Shown: positions 1 to 8,069, numbered from the stretch's first letter. The stretch is DNA of 64,000 nucleotides from CAWCUU01 sp963798855 (GCA_963798855.1 CAWCUU010000002.1:1178001-1242000), one strand, 5' to 3'. The notes: generated by a model from the letters alone, not told the origin. A program made the numbers and translations.

Positions 1-653
1 CGGTTCGCTTCGTCCGCGAAGGCGAAGTACGCCTCGCGGGGAATGAAGTTGTAGATCTTGGCGAAGTCCACGCCCCGCTCCTTGAGGATGCGTGCGTGCT
101 GGCGGGCGTCCTCTGGGGTGCCCGGTTTGAACGGAGTGGATTGCTCCTCCGGACCCGGACCGTCAAGAAAGGCACTTCCCGCAACGATACGCGGTCCTAT
201 GAGTGTCCCGGCCTGTATCTCCTCCCGCCAAGCCTTGATGTCGTCGATCGACGGGTACGGGTCGGCGAATCCCTCCTCGATGCAGTCCGGCTGCTCCGAC
301 TCGAAGCAGTCTGCCCTCATGTCTCGGATTCCGGTGACCCCATTGGCGATGAAGAGGGGAAAGAAGATGTCGCGGGTGATCGGGATGGAGGAGGTATGCG
401 CATGCATGTCCCACAGTCCGGGGATCAGGTAGCCGTCCGGCGCATCGACCACCTCGGCATCGTCGGGCACCGCGACCTCGGCGACCGGACCGACCGCTAC
501 GATACGGTTGCCTTGGACGAGCACGGTCTGCCCGGACGACAGGGACCCATCGGTCACGTCGACAATGGTGACCCCGCGGATGGCGAGTTCGGCCATCGGC
601 GTCTTCGCGCATGCGCCCAGAAGGAGACACAGGCTGATCAACAGATTCTTTAT
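1..653 (-). CDS. Amidohydrolase-family lipoprotein, 3' end outside the window; probable integron cassette gene
   Basis: Metal-dependent amidohydrolase superfamily, probably exported and lipid-anchored. Reading the minus strand, the N-terminus is a short hydrophobic stretch ending in a lipobox (LLLGAC), followed by the usual small beta-sandwich start and then the metal-binding HxH in GLWDMHAHT. The last residues in the window (ERGVDFAKIYNFIP) fit the TIM barrel. The frame is closed by a TGA two codons upstream of an ATA that sits 5 nt behind GAGGTG, so ATA is the best-placed start; the only other in-frame candidate inside the signal peptide is TTG four codons later, which would lose the lysine. 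The gene begins about 36 bases after the R' end of an attC-like site, as in a gene cassette. Substrate cannot be read from this fragment. Confidence 0.8.
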   Translation of the reverse strand, partial: MKNLLISLCLLLGACAKTPMAELAIRGVTIVDVTDGSLSSGQTVLVQGNRIVAVGPVAEVAVPDDAEVVDAPDGYLIPGLWDMHAHTSSIPITRDIFFPLFIANGVTGIRDMRADCFESEQPDCIEEGFADPYPSIDDIKAWREEIQAGTLIGPRIVAGSAFLDGPGPEEQSTPFKPGTPEDARQHARILKERGVDFAKIYNFIPREAYFAFADEAN

Positions 654-664
654 CGTGTCACCTC
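651..664 (-). promoter_or_regulatory. Shine-Dalgarno GAGGTG followed by ATA at the expected start position
   Basis: On the minus strand GAGGTG (659-664) is followed after 5 nt by ATA (651-653), then AAG and the hydrophobic signal sequence with lipobox. This decides the start of the amidohydrolase. Either ATA is used as a rare start codon, or an ATG has mutated and the gene is poorly expressed. Confidence 0.6.
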
Positions 665-864
665 ACAGCTTTGGGTGCTCGTGGGGCTGCATAACGGCTC
701 GGGCGTAAGCTGCGCGGCCCGTCCCTCGGAGGACCACCGTCGAGCGGTTTACGAAGAAACGCTTTGAAGACCTTCCACGCCTTCCACGGATCCAGCGCAT
801 CAGGTGCGAGGCCCGATTCGGCGAACGCTTTGTTCAACTCACCAGCTGCGGAGTCGTAATTCAT
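658..864 (-). CDS. Small hypothetical ORF, second integron cassette, probably truncated
   Basis: I do not recognise a family. The ORF starts at ATG 10 bases after the R' core of the attC at 874-961, the normal place for a cassette gene. About the first 45 residues look like real protein (two amphipathic stretches, with AFAESGLAPDALDPW and WKAWKVFKAFL). After that the frame runs through the next attC-like site as Pro/Arg-rich sequence and stops only at 658, beyond the site. The natural stop or C-terminal half therefore seems to have been lost. The same frame is also open upstream through the attC into the preceding cassette gene. Confidence 0.4.
   Translation of the reverse strand: MNYDSAAGELNKAFAESGLAPDALDPWKAWKVFKAFLRKPLDGGPPRDGPRSLRPSRYAAPRAPKAVR
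689..753 (-). repeat. attC-like integron recombination site (short, degenerate)
   Basis: Read on the minus strand, the site ends in GTTATGC, a common R' core (as in Vibrio repeats), preceded by an L'-like GCTTACGCC. The distal arm (CGTAAACCGCTCG) is only partly complementary to L'-R'. Between the arms is a perfect hairpin, GTCC-TCCGAG-GGAC. Length (65 bp) and orientation match the clearer site at 874-961. The degenerate left arm lowers confidence. Confidence 0.55.
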
Positions 865-873
865 ACTTTCGCT

Positions 874-961
874 GTCTAACGTCTCGCTGTTAATCTGCGC
901 GGGCCACCCGCGGAGGAACAGGCCGCCCGCTCTCCGCGCCAGGCTCAACAGCTTGTTAGCT
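874..961 (-). repeat. attC site of an integron gene cassette
   Basis: On the minus strand the site starts with R'' (AGCTAAC) and L'' (TGTTGAG) and ends with L' (TTAACAG) and R' (GTTAGAC, fitting GTTRRRY). L'' and L' are complementary with one mismatch and R'' and R' pair largely, giving the imperfect long hairpin expected of an attC of about 88 bp. Its orientation puts the cassette ORFs on the minus strand, agreeing with the flanking genes. Confidence 0.85.
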
Positions 962-1355
962 AGCTCCCGTCGTACTCTGGGACGTCCCAGGTGGATAGAG
1001 CTTCTCGGAGGTTGCACCAGAGAAGGCAGGTCATTCTCGGCGATCCAATCCCACCAGGGCCTGGTGACGTCCTTGAGGTCTCGGTTGTGGCCGGTGGCTC
1101 CGGCAGCGTCCACCACCCAAGTCGCTTCTGTGTTGCTCCCCGCGGCTATTAGGTAGTTCCGTGAGGGCACAGCTCGGTGCGAAAGGATATTCCGGATGGT
1201 CTTCCATCCGCGATATCTGTCCGCCGCGACGAGCCGCCCGAGAGTCACGCTCAGACCAAGATTGGGCCACTCCGCTCTGTATGCCTTGGAGACACTCTCG
1301 GGCTTGACGTGGCTGAGAGCGTTTTCGGTTAGCGGTCTCACCACCGGTTGTAAGC
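962..1355 (-). pseudogene. C-terminal part of cassette gene 1, cut off by the IS21-family insertion
   Basis: Minus-strand sequence from the left edge of the IS element to the attC reads as coherent protein (SSLQPVVRPLTENALSHV onward, then RPWWDWIAENDLPSLVQ). Joined to the minus-strand ORF on the other side of the element it gives one protein of roughly 260 residues of unknown family, so the two halves are one gene split by transposition. No in-frame stop occurs before or inside the attC, so the frame runs into the next cassette; a TAG exists at the attC edge in another frame, hinting at a lost stop. Confidence 0.65.
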
Positions 1356-1401
1356 TGGACAGAAGCGACGGTTTGAAAATGGACACTTCCGTCGACGGGT
1401 G
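1356..1401 (+). repeat. Left terminal inverted repeat of the IS21-family element
   Basis: Matches the reverse complement of 3642-3687 in three blocks (GACAG, ACGGTTT, TGGACACTT) followed by a diverged CGTCG block. Confidence 0.75.
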
Positions 1402-1451
1402 AAGTCGAGGGCCGAAGCGCCGCAGGCGCGGGAGGCCACGTTGACAGGGAG

Positions 1452-2842
1452 ATGAACGAAGCCCTCGCGATGCGTAGGATCGGGGCGTCCGCTGAAAGAC
1501 GTTCCCGAGCACCGGAGGGCTCCGCGTTGATCCTACGGGAGATGTCCATGCAGATCAAATTCCTGGCCCGCGAGGGCATGCAGAAGAGTCGGATCGCCGA
1601 GCGGCTCGGCGTCAGCCGCCAGACCGTCTACAACCACCTGAAGCGGAAGCGGAACGAGCCGTTTCCGAAGCCTCGGCCTCAGCGTGGCTCGAAGCTGGAT
1701 CCATTCAAGGACTACATCCGGGCGCGGCTCGAACACTTCGATCTTCCGGCCACGACGTTGCTGCGCGAGATCCGGAGCCGAGGCTACCGGGGCGGGCTCA
1801 CCGTACTGCGAGACTTCGTCGGCCGGTGAAGCAGGACTTCATCCGCCGCGTGACGGAGCGCTTCGAGACGCTGCCCGGCCAGCAGGCGCAGATCGACTGG
1901 GGTGAGTGCGGCAACATCGACGTGGGCGGCGAGAAGAGGACGCTCTACGTCTTCGTCATGGTGCTGGGCTACAGCCGGATGATGTACGCCCGCTTCACGA
2001 CCAGCTCGAAGCTGCCGGTGCTGCTCGCCTGCCTGCTGCGCGCCTTCAATGCGCTCGGCATCCCGAAGGAGATCCTGGTCGACAACATGAAGCAGGCGGT
2101 CGACCAGCACGACGTCACCACCGGAACCGTCCGCTGGAACAAGGCGTTCCTCGATTTCGCCGAGCATCATGGATTCCTGCCGGTGGCGAGCCCACCCTAC
2201 TGGCCGCGGGTGAAGGGCAAGGTCGAACGGGGCGTGGGCTACATCAAAGCCTCCTTCCTCGAGGGCCGCAGCTTCACCGACCTCGAGGACCTGAACCGCC
2301 AGCTGCAGGTCTGGCTCGACACGGTGGCGAACGTACGGATCCACGGCACCACAGGGCAGCGGCCGCTCGATCGACACGCGCTCGAGCTCGCGCACCTGCG
2401 CCCACTCGCGGCCGTGCCCGCCTACGACGTGCGGCCGGTCGAGATCCGCACCGTACCGTCCGACAGCCACATCAGCTACGCTGGCGTGCGCTACAGCGTC
2501 GATCCCGTTTCGGTCGGGGGCACCGTGGTGGTCCGCCCGGAGGGAGAAGCCATAGGGGCCGGCTTCGCCGTCTATTTCGGAGAGCGGCTCGTGGCGCGTC
2601 ACCGAAGAAGGCCGAAGGGCTCGCCCCGCGTGACCCTGCCGGAGCACGCAGCGCTGGTCCGGCGCCTCACGCGCGGAAGCGCCGAGGCGGCCGCACGCCG
2701 CCGGGGCAGGCAGCCGAGTTACCTGCAAGTGCCCCAGAGCGAAGGGATCCTCCTGCTCGATAGCCTCCAACGCTTGGCGCCGCAGGTCCAGGTACAACCG
2801 CTCTCGGTCTATGAGCGCCTGCTCGTGGAAGGTGCGGCGTGA
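1452..2842 (+). pseudogene. istA: istA, IS21-family DDE transposase, disrupted by a 1-nt frameshift
   Basis: The first frame (1452-1829) carries the helix-turn-helix (KSRIAERLGVSRQTVYNHLK) and ends at TGA just after LRDFVGR. The second frame (from about 1820 to 2842) continues without loss as RRPVKQDFIRRVTERFET, then the RNase H-like core with the DDE residues in QIDWGE, LVDNMKQAV and KGKVERGVGYIK. Restoring one C in the GTCGGCCGG stretch at 1818-1826 would join them. A GTG at 1826 could in theory start the second part, but it would lack the DNA-binding domain. The element is therefore probably not self-mobile, unless this is a sequencing error. Confidence 0.85.
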
Positions 2843-3612
2843 GCGCTGCCGTCAGCTACGAGCGCGTGCGCGACCAGCTCGAGCGGCTCAAGCTCGATGC
2901 GGCGCTGGCTTCGCTCGATACCGTTCTGGAGCAGGGACAGAAGCAGGAGCAGCTCCCCGTTCAGGTCCTCGATGAGCTGCTCGGCCGCGAGCTCGCCACG
3001 CGCTTCGAGCGCCGCGTCAGCACCAATCTCAAGCTGAGCGGCATCCCGGCCCCGAAGACGATCGAGAGCTTCGACTTCGACGCGCAGCCGTCGGTGCCGA
3101 AGGACGTGATCCAGGAGCTCGCCACCCTGCGCTTCCTCCACCACGGCGAGAATGTGGTGTTCCTCGGCCCCTGCGGCGTCGGAAAGAGCCACCTGGCCGT
3201 GGCCCTGGCCATGAAGGCGATCGAGCGCGGGCACCGCGCCTACTTCCTGAGCCTGCACGAGCTGGTGACCCGCTCCCGCGTCGCGAGGGAGAAGAACCGC
3301 CTCGACATCCTGCTGCGCGTCATCATCCGCGCCGACCTCTTCCTGCTCGACGAGGTCGGCTACCTGCCGCTCGAGAGCGAGGACGCCACCTTCCTCTTCG
3401 AGGCCGTCAGCCGCCGCTACGAGGCGCAGAAGTCGATCATCCTCACCAGCAACAAGAGCTACGGCCAGTGGGACGAGATCTTTCCCGATCCCGTCCTCGC
3501 CACTGCGCTCCTCGACCGACTGCTGCACCACGCCACCACCATCAACATCCGCGGCGAGAGCTATCGACTGCGCAACCGCCGCGGCGCCGGCCTCACCACC
3601 CCCAACAGCTGA
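2839..3612 (+). CDS. istB: IstB, IS21-family ATP-binding helper protein
   Basis: AAA+ ATPase that assists IstA in target selection during IS21-type transposition. The 257-residue protein has Walker A GPCGVGKSH, Walker B LFLLDEVGYLP and the SNKSYGQWDEIF stretch of the family. Length is normal and the frame intact. Its GTG start overlaps the istA stop, as usual for translational coupling. Confidence 0.92.
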   Translation: MSAAVSYERVRDQLERLKLDAALASLDTVLEQGQKQEQLPVQVLDELLGRELATRFERRVSTNLKLSGIPAPKTIESFDFDAQPSVPKDVIQELATLRFLHHGENVVFLGPCGVGKSHLAVALAMKAIERGHRAYFLSLHELVTRSRVAREKNRLDILLRVIIRADLFLLDEVGYLPLESEDATFLFEAVSRRYEAQKSIILTSNKSYGQWDEIFPDPVLATALLDRLLHHATTINIRGESYRLRNRRGAGLTTPNS

Positions 3613-3641
3613 CAGAGGAGATCCGTCATGCCGCCTTAGCC

Positions 3642-3687
3642 ATCACACCGACGAAAGTGTCCAATTCTAAACCGTTGCACCTGTCAA
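3642..3687 (-). repeat. Right terminal inverted repeat of the IS21-family element
   Basis: Reverse complement shares TTGACAG, ACGGTTT and TGGACACTT blocks with the left end at 1356-1401. Confidence 0.75.
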
Positions 3688-4089
3688 CTTTTGAATCGGC
3701 GTTGACAGCGGGAAGCCACTCTCCTCCGCGAAATGAGAGCCAACGGCGTGGAGGGCAAAGGAAAAGGACTCAAGCACGGCCAAGCCACCAGCGAAGAAGC
3801 TGAAGAGGGCGGCCTCTTGCTCCCACTCACCCTCTGCACCGGGCGCTAGCCCCTGCTCTTGGATGACCCCCACGTAGCTATTGTGGCTTTCTCGGGTCAT
3901 CCACCAGCGGTACGCCGCTGCCTTGAATCCGCCCGCCATTAGGGAACGAGCATCGCTCTGGCTGGGGATAGCGTCGAGAAGCGATCGGTAAACGATCTGC
4001 GCGACAGACTTCGGAAATGGGTCGGGCAGATCCCCCCAGACATCGCCATGGTAGCGCGGACTCGGCTGTGGCTGCTCGGTCATGTTCAC
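3688..4089 (-). pseudogene. N-terminal part of cassette gene 1, cut by the IS element
   Basis: Starts at GTG 4089 or, more likely, ATG 4083 (MTEQPQPSPRYHGDVWG), with AGGG a few bases upstream. It encodes about 130 residues of a soluble-looking protein of unknown family with a hydrophobic helix near the cut (LFSFFAGGLAVLESFSFALHA), then runs into the IS end. The C-terminal half lies at 962-1355. It is the first cassette after the integrase remnant; the GTTAGCG 17 bases before the ATG is a plausible attI/cassette junction. Confidence 0.7.
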
Positions 4090-4099
4090 CCTAGGAGCT

Positions 4100-4106
4100 C
4101 GCTAAC
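4100..4106 (-). other. Possible attI/first-cassette junction
   Basis: Minus-strand GTTAGCG, close to the GTTRRRY crossover core (last base differs), lies between the integrase remnant and the first cassette ORF. Support is positional only; no integrase-binding sites were recognised around it. Confidence 0.3.
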
Positions 4107-4197
4107 CCCTTCTATACCGCACGCGCCTCTCGCGCCTTCGTGCGCGCCAAGCAGGAATTTCCTCGTCCCCGAGCCGGGTCAGTGCGCGCGGTTGCCG

Positions 4198-4588
4198 TCA
4201 GGCCAACCTCCCTCGCTTTCGCGCGAACCTTGCGAACGTCGCAGGCAATGCTGTCGCGCGGAGGACTGCTTCAAGCTTGCCACCTCGGTGGTCTATCGCC
4301 AGGCGGTCCAGCGGACTGATCACGCCCCCGGCGCCGCGGTTGAGGGCGTGGGTGTAGAAGGTGGGTCGCGAACGGGTGGCGCAGCGTGTGGCAGGTGACG
4401 CGGCGGGGGGTGCCCAAGAGAAACAGCAGCGCGCTCGCGGCCTGCCGGTGCGTGGAGACGCTCACACGGCGGTCGTCGACGAGGTGCGACACGAAACCGG
4501 CGATCGCGGCGCCGTCCAGGTCGCGCGGGTGACGCTTGCCAGGAAATAGGACGAACCGCCGCACCCAGCCGGCCACGGGTATCCGCCA
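4198..4588 (-). pseudogene. intI: Integron integrase (IntI) remnant with internal deletions and a frameshift
   Basis: Three pieces of a tyrosine recombinase of the integron type are fused. The first (GWVRRFVLFPGKRHPRDL to TTHRQAASALLFLL-like, about 55 residues) is the N-terminal SAM-like core-binding domain. It jumps directly to the box II region (CHTLRHPFATHLL), and in another frame to YTHALNRGAGGVISPLDRL, the IntI C-terminal signature. Everything between, including the catalytic Arg of box I and the IntI-specific insert, is missing. It lies on the same strand as the cassette genes with its 3' end towards them, unlike class 1-type integrons where intI faces away. No integrase activity can come from it. 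Confidence 0.8.
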
Positions 4589-4612
4589 CGGACGCGGCCC
4601 GCGTAGCGCCGC

Positions 4613-6913
4613 CTACACTCCCGCCGGCTCCGCCCCCTGCAGCACCTCGATCGCCTTCCCCGGCTCCCATTCCACGACGTATCCGGCAATCGCGCTCGCC
4701 GCGACCGTGTACGGCGAGGCCAGGTACAGCCGCCCCGGCCCGGATCGCCCCGGGAAGTTGCGGTTCTGCGAGCTGATGGTGACCTCGTCGGGACGCGCGC
4801 TGGTGCCCGGCCCGGCGGCGATGCACGCGCCGCAGCCGGGCTCGATGAACTCGGCGCCCATCTCGTCGAAGAGGGCGAGGTAGCCCTCGCGCTCGCAGTA
4901 GGCGCGCACCTCCTGGGAGCCGCACTGGATGTACATCTTCACGTCCGGGTGCACGCGCAGGCCCTGGTCGCGCGCTTCCTGGAGGACGGAGGCGTACATG
5001 TCCATGTCCTCCTTCTTGCCCGCCGTGCACGAGCCGGCATAGGCGACCTCGATGCGCACGGGCTCGTCGCCGAGCTCGTCGATGTAGAGGCCGTTGCCGG
5101 GGTCGCCGGGGAGCGCGACCATGGGGCGGATCTGCGAGGCGTCGATCTCGATGACCTTAACGTACTCGGCGCCGTCGTCGGAGTAGAGGCCTTCCCCGAG
5201 CCGCTCCGCCTCGGCGCGGTCCATGCCGCGCTCGGACACCAGGTAGCCCACGGCCTTCTCATCGGGCGCGACGATGCCGGTGAATGCGCCGACCTCGGCG
5301 GCCATGTTGGTCATGGTGGCGCGCTCGTCGACGGAGAGCGCCTCGACGGCGTCGCCGGCGTACTCGATGATCTGGCCGATGGCGTGGCCGTCGCGGATAT
5401 AGGGGTGGCGCAGGATCTCGAGCATGAAGTCCTTGGCCGTGACGTTGTCCGGCTTCTCGCCGCGGACCAGGACCTTGAACGAAGGCGGCACGGAGACGCG
5501 GACGTCCTTCGTGATCCAGGAGTTGAAGATCGCCGTCGTGCCGACGCCGAACGCGATGGCGCCGATGGCGCCGGAGTGCGGCGTGTGCGAGTCGGTGCCG
5601 ACGATGAGGTCGCCGGGGCGGGCGTACTCCTCGAGCATCTTCGAGTGGCAGATCGCCTCCGAGCCGAGGCGGACGCCGAGCCGCTCGCCGTAGTAGATCA
5701 CGCCCTGCTTCTTCGCGAAGTCCTCCTGCTTGTCCTTGAGCTGCCGTGCGACGTCCAGCAGGCCGAGCTGCACGCGCTCCTGCGGCATCACCTGGTGCAG
5801 GTAGGTCAGGTGGTCGCGGAACATGATGATGGTGGACGGATCGTTGACCTTCGCGTCCGCGCCCAGCTTCTCCTCGAAGAAGATTGCGGCCATCGGCGTG
5901 ACGTACTCGTGCGAGAAGCGCCAGTCGGTCAAGACGAACCCGCTTTCGCCCGCCCGCACCCAGGGCACGCCGAAGAGGCCCTTCGCGGCGTCGACGACCC
6001 AGTGTCGCGCGAAGATCTTCTCTGCGACGGTCATGGGGCGCGCCTTCGGCGCGCCAGGGCCAGGGCGAGGGCTAGGGCTAGGGCGTGGAACAGCGGCGGA
6101 CGGGTTGTTCGGGCGTGAGGTGGCTTCGGCTTCTTCTGCGGCCTCCTCCAGCGTCCAGTGGTTGTGAGGGACATCATGGGCGCTTGCGCCACGCAGCCGC
6201 CTCGACTCGTCCTGATCCCGCGCTTCTCCGTCGCGCCCGCGCTCGCTCCCGCCCGGGACCTCGCCCGCGCCACAGCCGGCGGCGCCAGCCGCCGATTCCG
6301 GCAGCGGGATCGACACGCGGCCCTGCATCCGCGCGACGTTGAACTCGAACAGCCCACCGTACTCGATGATCTGCCGCGTGATCGCGTCGACGCCTTCGGT
6401 GAACTCGGCCAACTCGATCTCCTCGCCGGCGCGGATGCGGTCGACGAGGGAGAAGTCGGTGGAGGTCAAGATCCCCAGGTTCTGGCAGTTCTCGTTGTAG
6501 ATGCGCTCTATGTTCTCGGCGATGACTATCCGGATCCCGGCCATGAGCTCGGCGTACGGCGACTGCTCGCGGGAGCTGCCCTTGCCGCGGCGCTTCCCGG
6601 CGACGGAGCAGACGAACCCTCCCTTCCGTACGCTTCCTCGGGTAACGGGCGCCTCGCCGCCGGCGCGCAGGCCGAGGTACGGGAAATCGCCGAGCGTCTC
6701 GTCGAAGTAGTAACAGATGTACGCGGGCGTGATCTCGTCCGTCGAGATCTGGTCGCGGAGCCCGGCGTCGCGCGCCTGCTCGAGCGTGATGTCCTCGCCC
6801 GCCAGCTGCCGGCGCATCAGCTCGGCATCGTCGACGAGGAACAGGATCCGCCCCTGGAAGCGGAGGTGGCTCGGCCGCTTGTGGACGGCGATCTTTCGGA
6901 GGTCGGCTGGCAT
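4613..6913 (-). CDS. Fused aconitase-superfamily hydro-lyase (LeuD-like swivel domain then LeuC-like catalytic domain)
   Basis: Member of the aconitase/isopropylmalate dehydratase superfamily, 766 residues. The N-terminal ~215 residues are a swivel domain (GRILFLVDDAEL, ISTDEITPAYICYY, KRRGKGSSREQSPYAEL, NCQNLGILTSTDF). Residues ~300-766 are the Fe-S catalytic part (VGTDSHTPHSGAIG, AYAGSCTAGKKED, EPGCGACIAAGPG, SSQNRNFPGRSG), with the three cluster cysteines in GSC and CGAC. The order swivel-then-catalytic is the reverse of AcnA. A Pro/Ser/Ala-rich linker of ~75 residues joins them, part of it encoded by a GGGCTAGGG-type repeat. An internal ATG starts the catalytic domain (MTVAEKIFARHW). The exact substrate (isopropylmalate, homoaconitate or other) is not decidable. 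Confidence 0.85.
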   Translation of the reverse strand: MPADLRKIAVHKRPSHLRFQGRILFLVDDAELMRRQLAGEDITLEQARDAGLRDQISTDEITPAYICYYFDETLGDFPYLGLRAGGEAPVTRGSVRKGGFVCSVAGKRRGKGSSREQSPYAELMAGIRIVIAENIERIYNENCQNLGILTSTDFSLVDRIRAGEEIELAEFTEGVDAITRQIIEYGGLFEFNVARMQGRVSIPLPESAAGAAGCGAGEVPGGSERGRDGEARDQDESRRLRGASAHDVPHNHWTLEEAAEEAEATSRPNNPSAAVPRPSPSPRPGPGAPKARPMTVAEKIFARHWVVDAAKGLFGVPWVRAGESGFVLTDWRFSHEYVTPMAAIFFEEKLGADAKVNDPSTIIMFRDHLTYLHQVMPQERVQLGLLDVARQLKDKQEDFAKKQGVIYYGERLGVRLGSEAICHSKMLEEYARPGDLIVGTDSHTPHSGAIGAIAFGVGTTAIFNSWITKDVRVSVPPSFKVLVRGEKPDNVTAKDFMLEILRHPYIRDGHAIGQIIEYAGDAVEALSVDERATMTNMAAEVGAFTGIVAPDEKAVGYLVSERGMDRAEAERLGEGLYSDDGAEYVKVIEIDASQIRPMVALPGDPGNGLYIDELGDEPVRIEVAYAGSCTAGKKEDMDMYASVLQEARDQGLRVHPDVKMYIQCGSQEVRAYCEREGYLALFDEMGAEFIEPGCGACIAAGPGTSARPDEVTISSQNRNFPGRSGPGRLYLASPYTVAASAIAGYVVEWEPGKAIEVLQGAEPAGV
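6056..6092 (+). repeat. G-rich GGGCTAGGG-type simple repeat inside the aconitase-like gene
   Basis: A run of GGGC-A/T-A-like hexamers (CAGGGC, GAGGGC, TAGGGC twice) encodes the Pro/Ser/Arg linker on the minus strand. The same GAGGGCTAGGGCTAGG core occurs at 13100-13133. Confidence 0.7.
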
Positions 6914-7103
6914 CTGGATCCGGTGGGTTCCGTAGTATTCGGCTATCGTCGCTAAAGTTCAGCGCGTGGGCGGGGATCGGCAAGCCGGGGACCGGCACGA
7001 GCGGGGACGGCCAGGCCGGTCGGTCGCCGCCGCCGTTCTCCTGCCTCGCCGGTGCAGGGGCACCGGATTAGGTTAGGGCGCACCTCCGTCCTCCTAAGCC
7101 GCC

Positions 7104-8069
7104 ATGATCCTGACACTCACGCCGAATCCCTCGGTGGATCTGCTGTTCGAGTCCGACCGACTCGTCTGGGACGACGCCAACCGGATCGCGATGCCGCGTC
7201 GGCGGGCCGGAGGACAGGGCATCAACGTCGCACGGGCCGCGCGGGTGCTCGGCGGAGAGGCGGCCGCGATCGCGCCTCTGGGAGGGGCGGCGGGGATCGA
7301 GTTGAGGGCGATGCTCGAGGCGGAGGGCATGCCGTTGACCGCTGTCCCGATCGAAGGCGAGACACGAGTCTTCGTCGGCGTGAGAGAGCACGAGACCGGC
7401 CGCAGCCTGCTCCTGAACCCGCGGGGGCCCGAGCTGCGCCCCTCGGAGGTCGACGCGCTCACCGCGGCCGTACGCGATGAGCTCGGCCAAGCGACGGCGG
7501 AGACGCGCACCGGCTGGCCGGCGCCCTGGCTGCTCTGCTGCGGCAGCCTGCCGCCGGGGGCAGATGAGGACCTGTACGCGCAGCTCGGCAGGGAGGCGAG
7601 GAGGCTCGGGGCTCGTTTCGTGCCCGACTGCGATGGCGGTGCGCTGCGGCTCGCGGCGGAGGCCGGCTGCGACGCGCTGGTCCCGAACCTCCACGAGGCC
7701 GAGCGGCTGCTCGGACGCTCCATCACCGACACGATCGACGCCGGCCGCGCCGCTCGGGAGCTGCTCGCCTTCGGCGCGCCCACCGCGGTCGCCGTCACGC
7801 TCGGCGCGGAAGGCGCTGTGCTGGCCACGGATGCCGGCGCATGGCACGCCGTCGCCGAGGCGCCGGCGGAGCCCGGTAGCGCCGTCGGCGCGGGTGACGC
7901 CTTTCTCGCCGCACTTCTCCTGGAGCTGGACTCGAGCGCGGAGCCTCCGGACGCGCTCGCCTGCGCGGTGGCCGCCGGAGCCGCCGTGCTGCTCGCGGAA
8001 GGCGGCGACCTTCTCTCGCGCGGCGACTATGACCGCGCGCGTCTGGGCGTGCGAGTCAGGAAGCTGTAG
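7104..8069 (+). CDS. PfkB-family sugar kinase, 1-phosphofructokinase/tagatose-6-phosphate kinase type
   Basis: Ribokinase-like kinase phosphorylating a sugar phosphate with ATP; the start MILTLTPNPSVDLLF is typical of FruK/LacC/PfkB. Visible motifs are the substrate-binding GGQGINVARAARVLGG, the interdomain CGSLPPG, and the C-terminal signature GSAVGAGDAFLAALL with the catalytic Asp. At 321 residues the length is normal. It stands alone, divergent from the aconitase-like gene, with no PTS gene nearby, so the sugar (fructose 1-phosphate, fructose 6-phosphate or tagatose 6-phosphate) is open. Confidence 0.88.
   Translation: MILTLTPNPSVDLLFESDRLVWDDANRIAMPRRRAGGQGINVARAARVLGGEAAAIAPLGGAAGIELRAMLEAEGMPLTAVPIEGETRVFVGVREHETGRSLLLNPRGPELRPSEVDALTAAVRDELGQATAETRTGWPAPWLLCCGSLPPGADEDLYAQLGREARRLGARFVPDCDGGALRLAAEAGCDALVPNLHEAERLLGRSITDTIDAGRAARELLAFGAPTAVAVTLGAEGAVLATDAGAWHAVAEAPAEPGSAVGAGDAFLAALLLELDSSAEPPDALACAVAAGAAVLLAEGGDLLSRGDYDRARLGVRVRKL

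Larger units (their letters stand above)
1356..3687 (+). mobile_element. IS21-family insertion sequence (istA frameshifted, istB intact)
   Basis: About 2.3 kb carrying istA and istB in the family order with a GTGA overlap. Its ends are inverted repeats: reading inward, left TGGACAG-GC-ACGGTTT-AA-TGGACACTT and right (reverse complement) TTGACAG-GC-ACGGTTT-AA-TGGACACTT, with scattered mismatches. The inner TGGACACTT(C/T)CGTCG blocks begin at 1380 and 3663. I could not identify a target duplication with certainty, so the outer edges may be off by some bases. It splits a minus-strand integron cassette gene. Confidence 0.85.

Noticed and set aside
1826..2842. A separate transposase gene starting at GTG 1826
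   Set aside because: The upstream frame supplies the HTH domain in the family order, so a 1-nt frameshift in a single istA explains it better.
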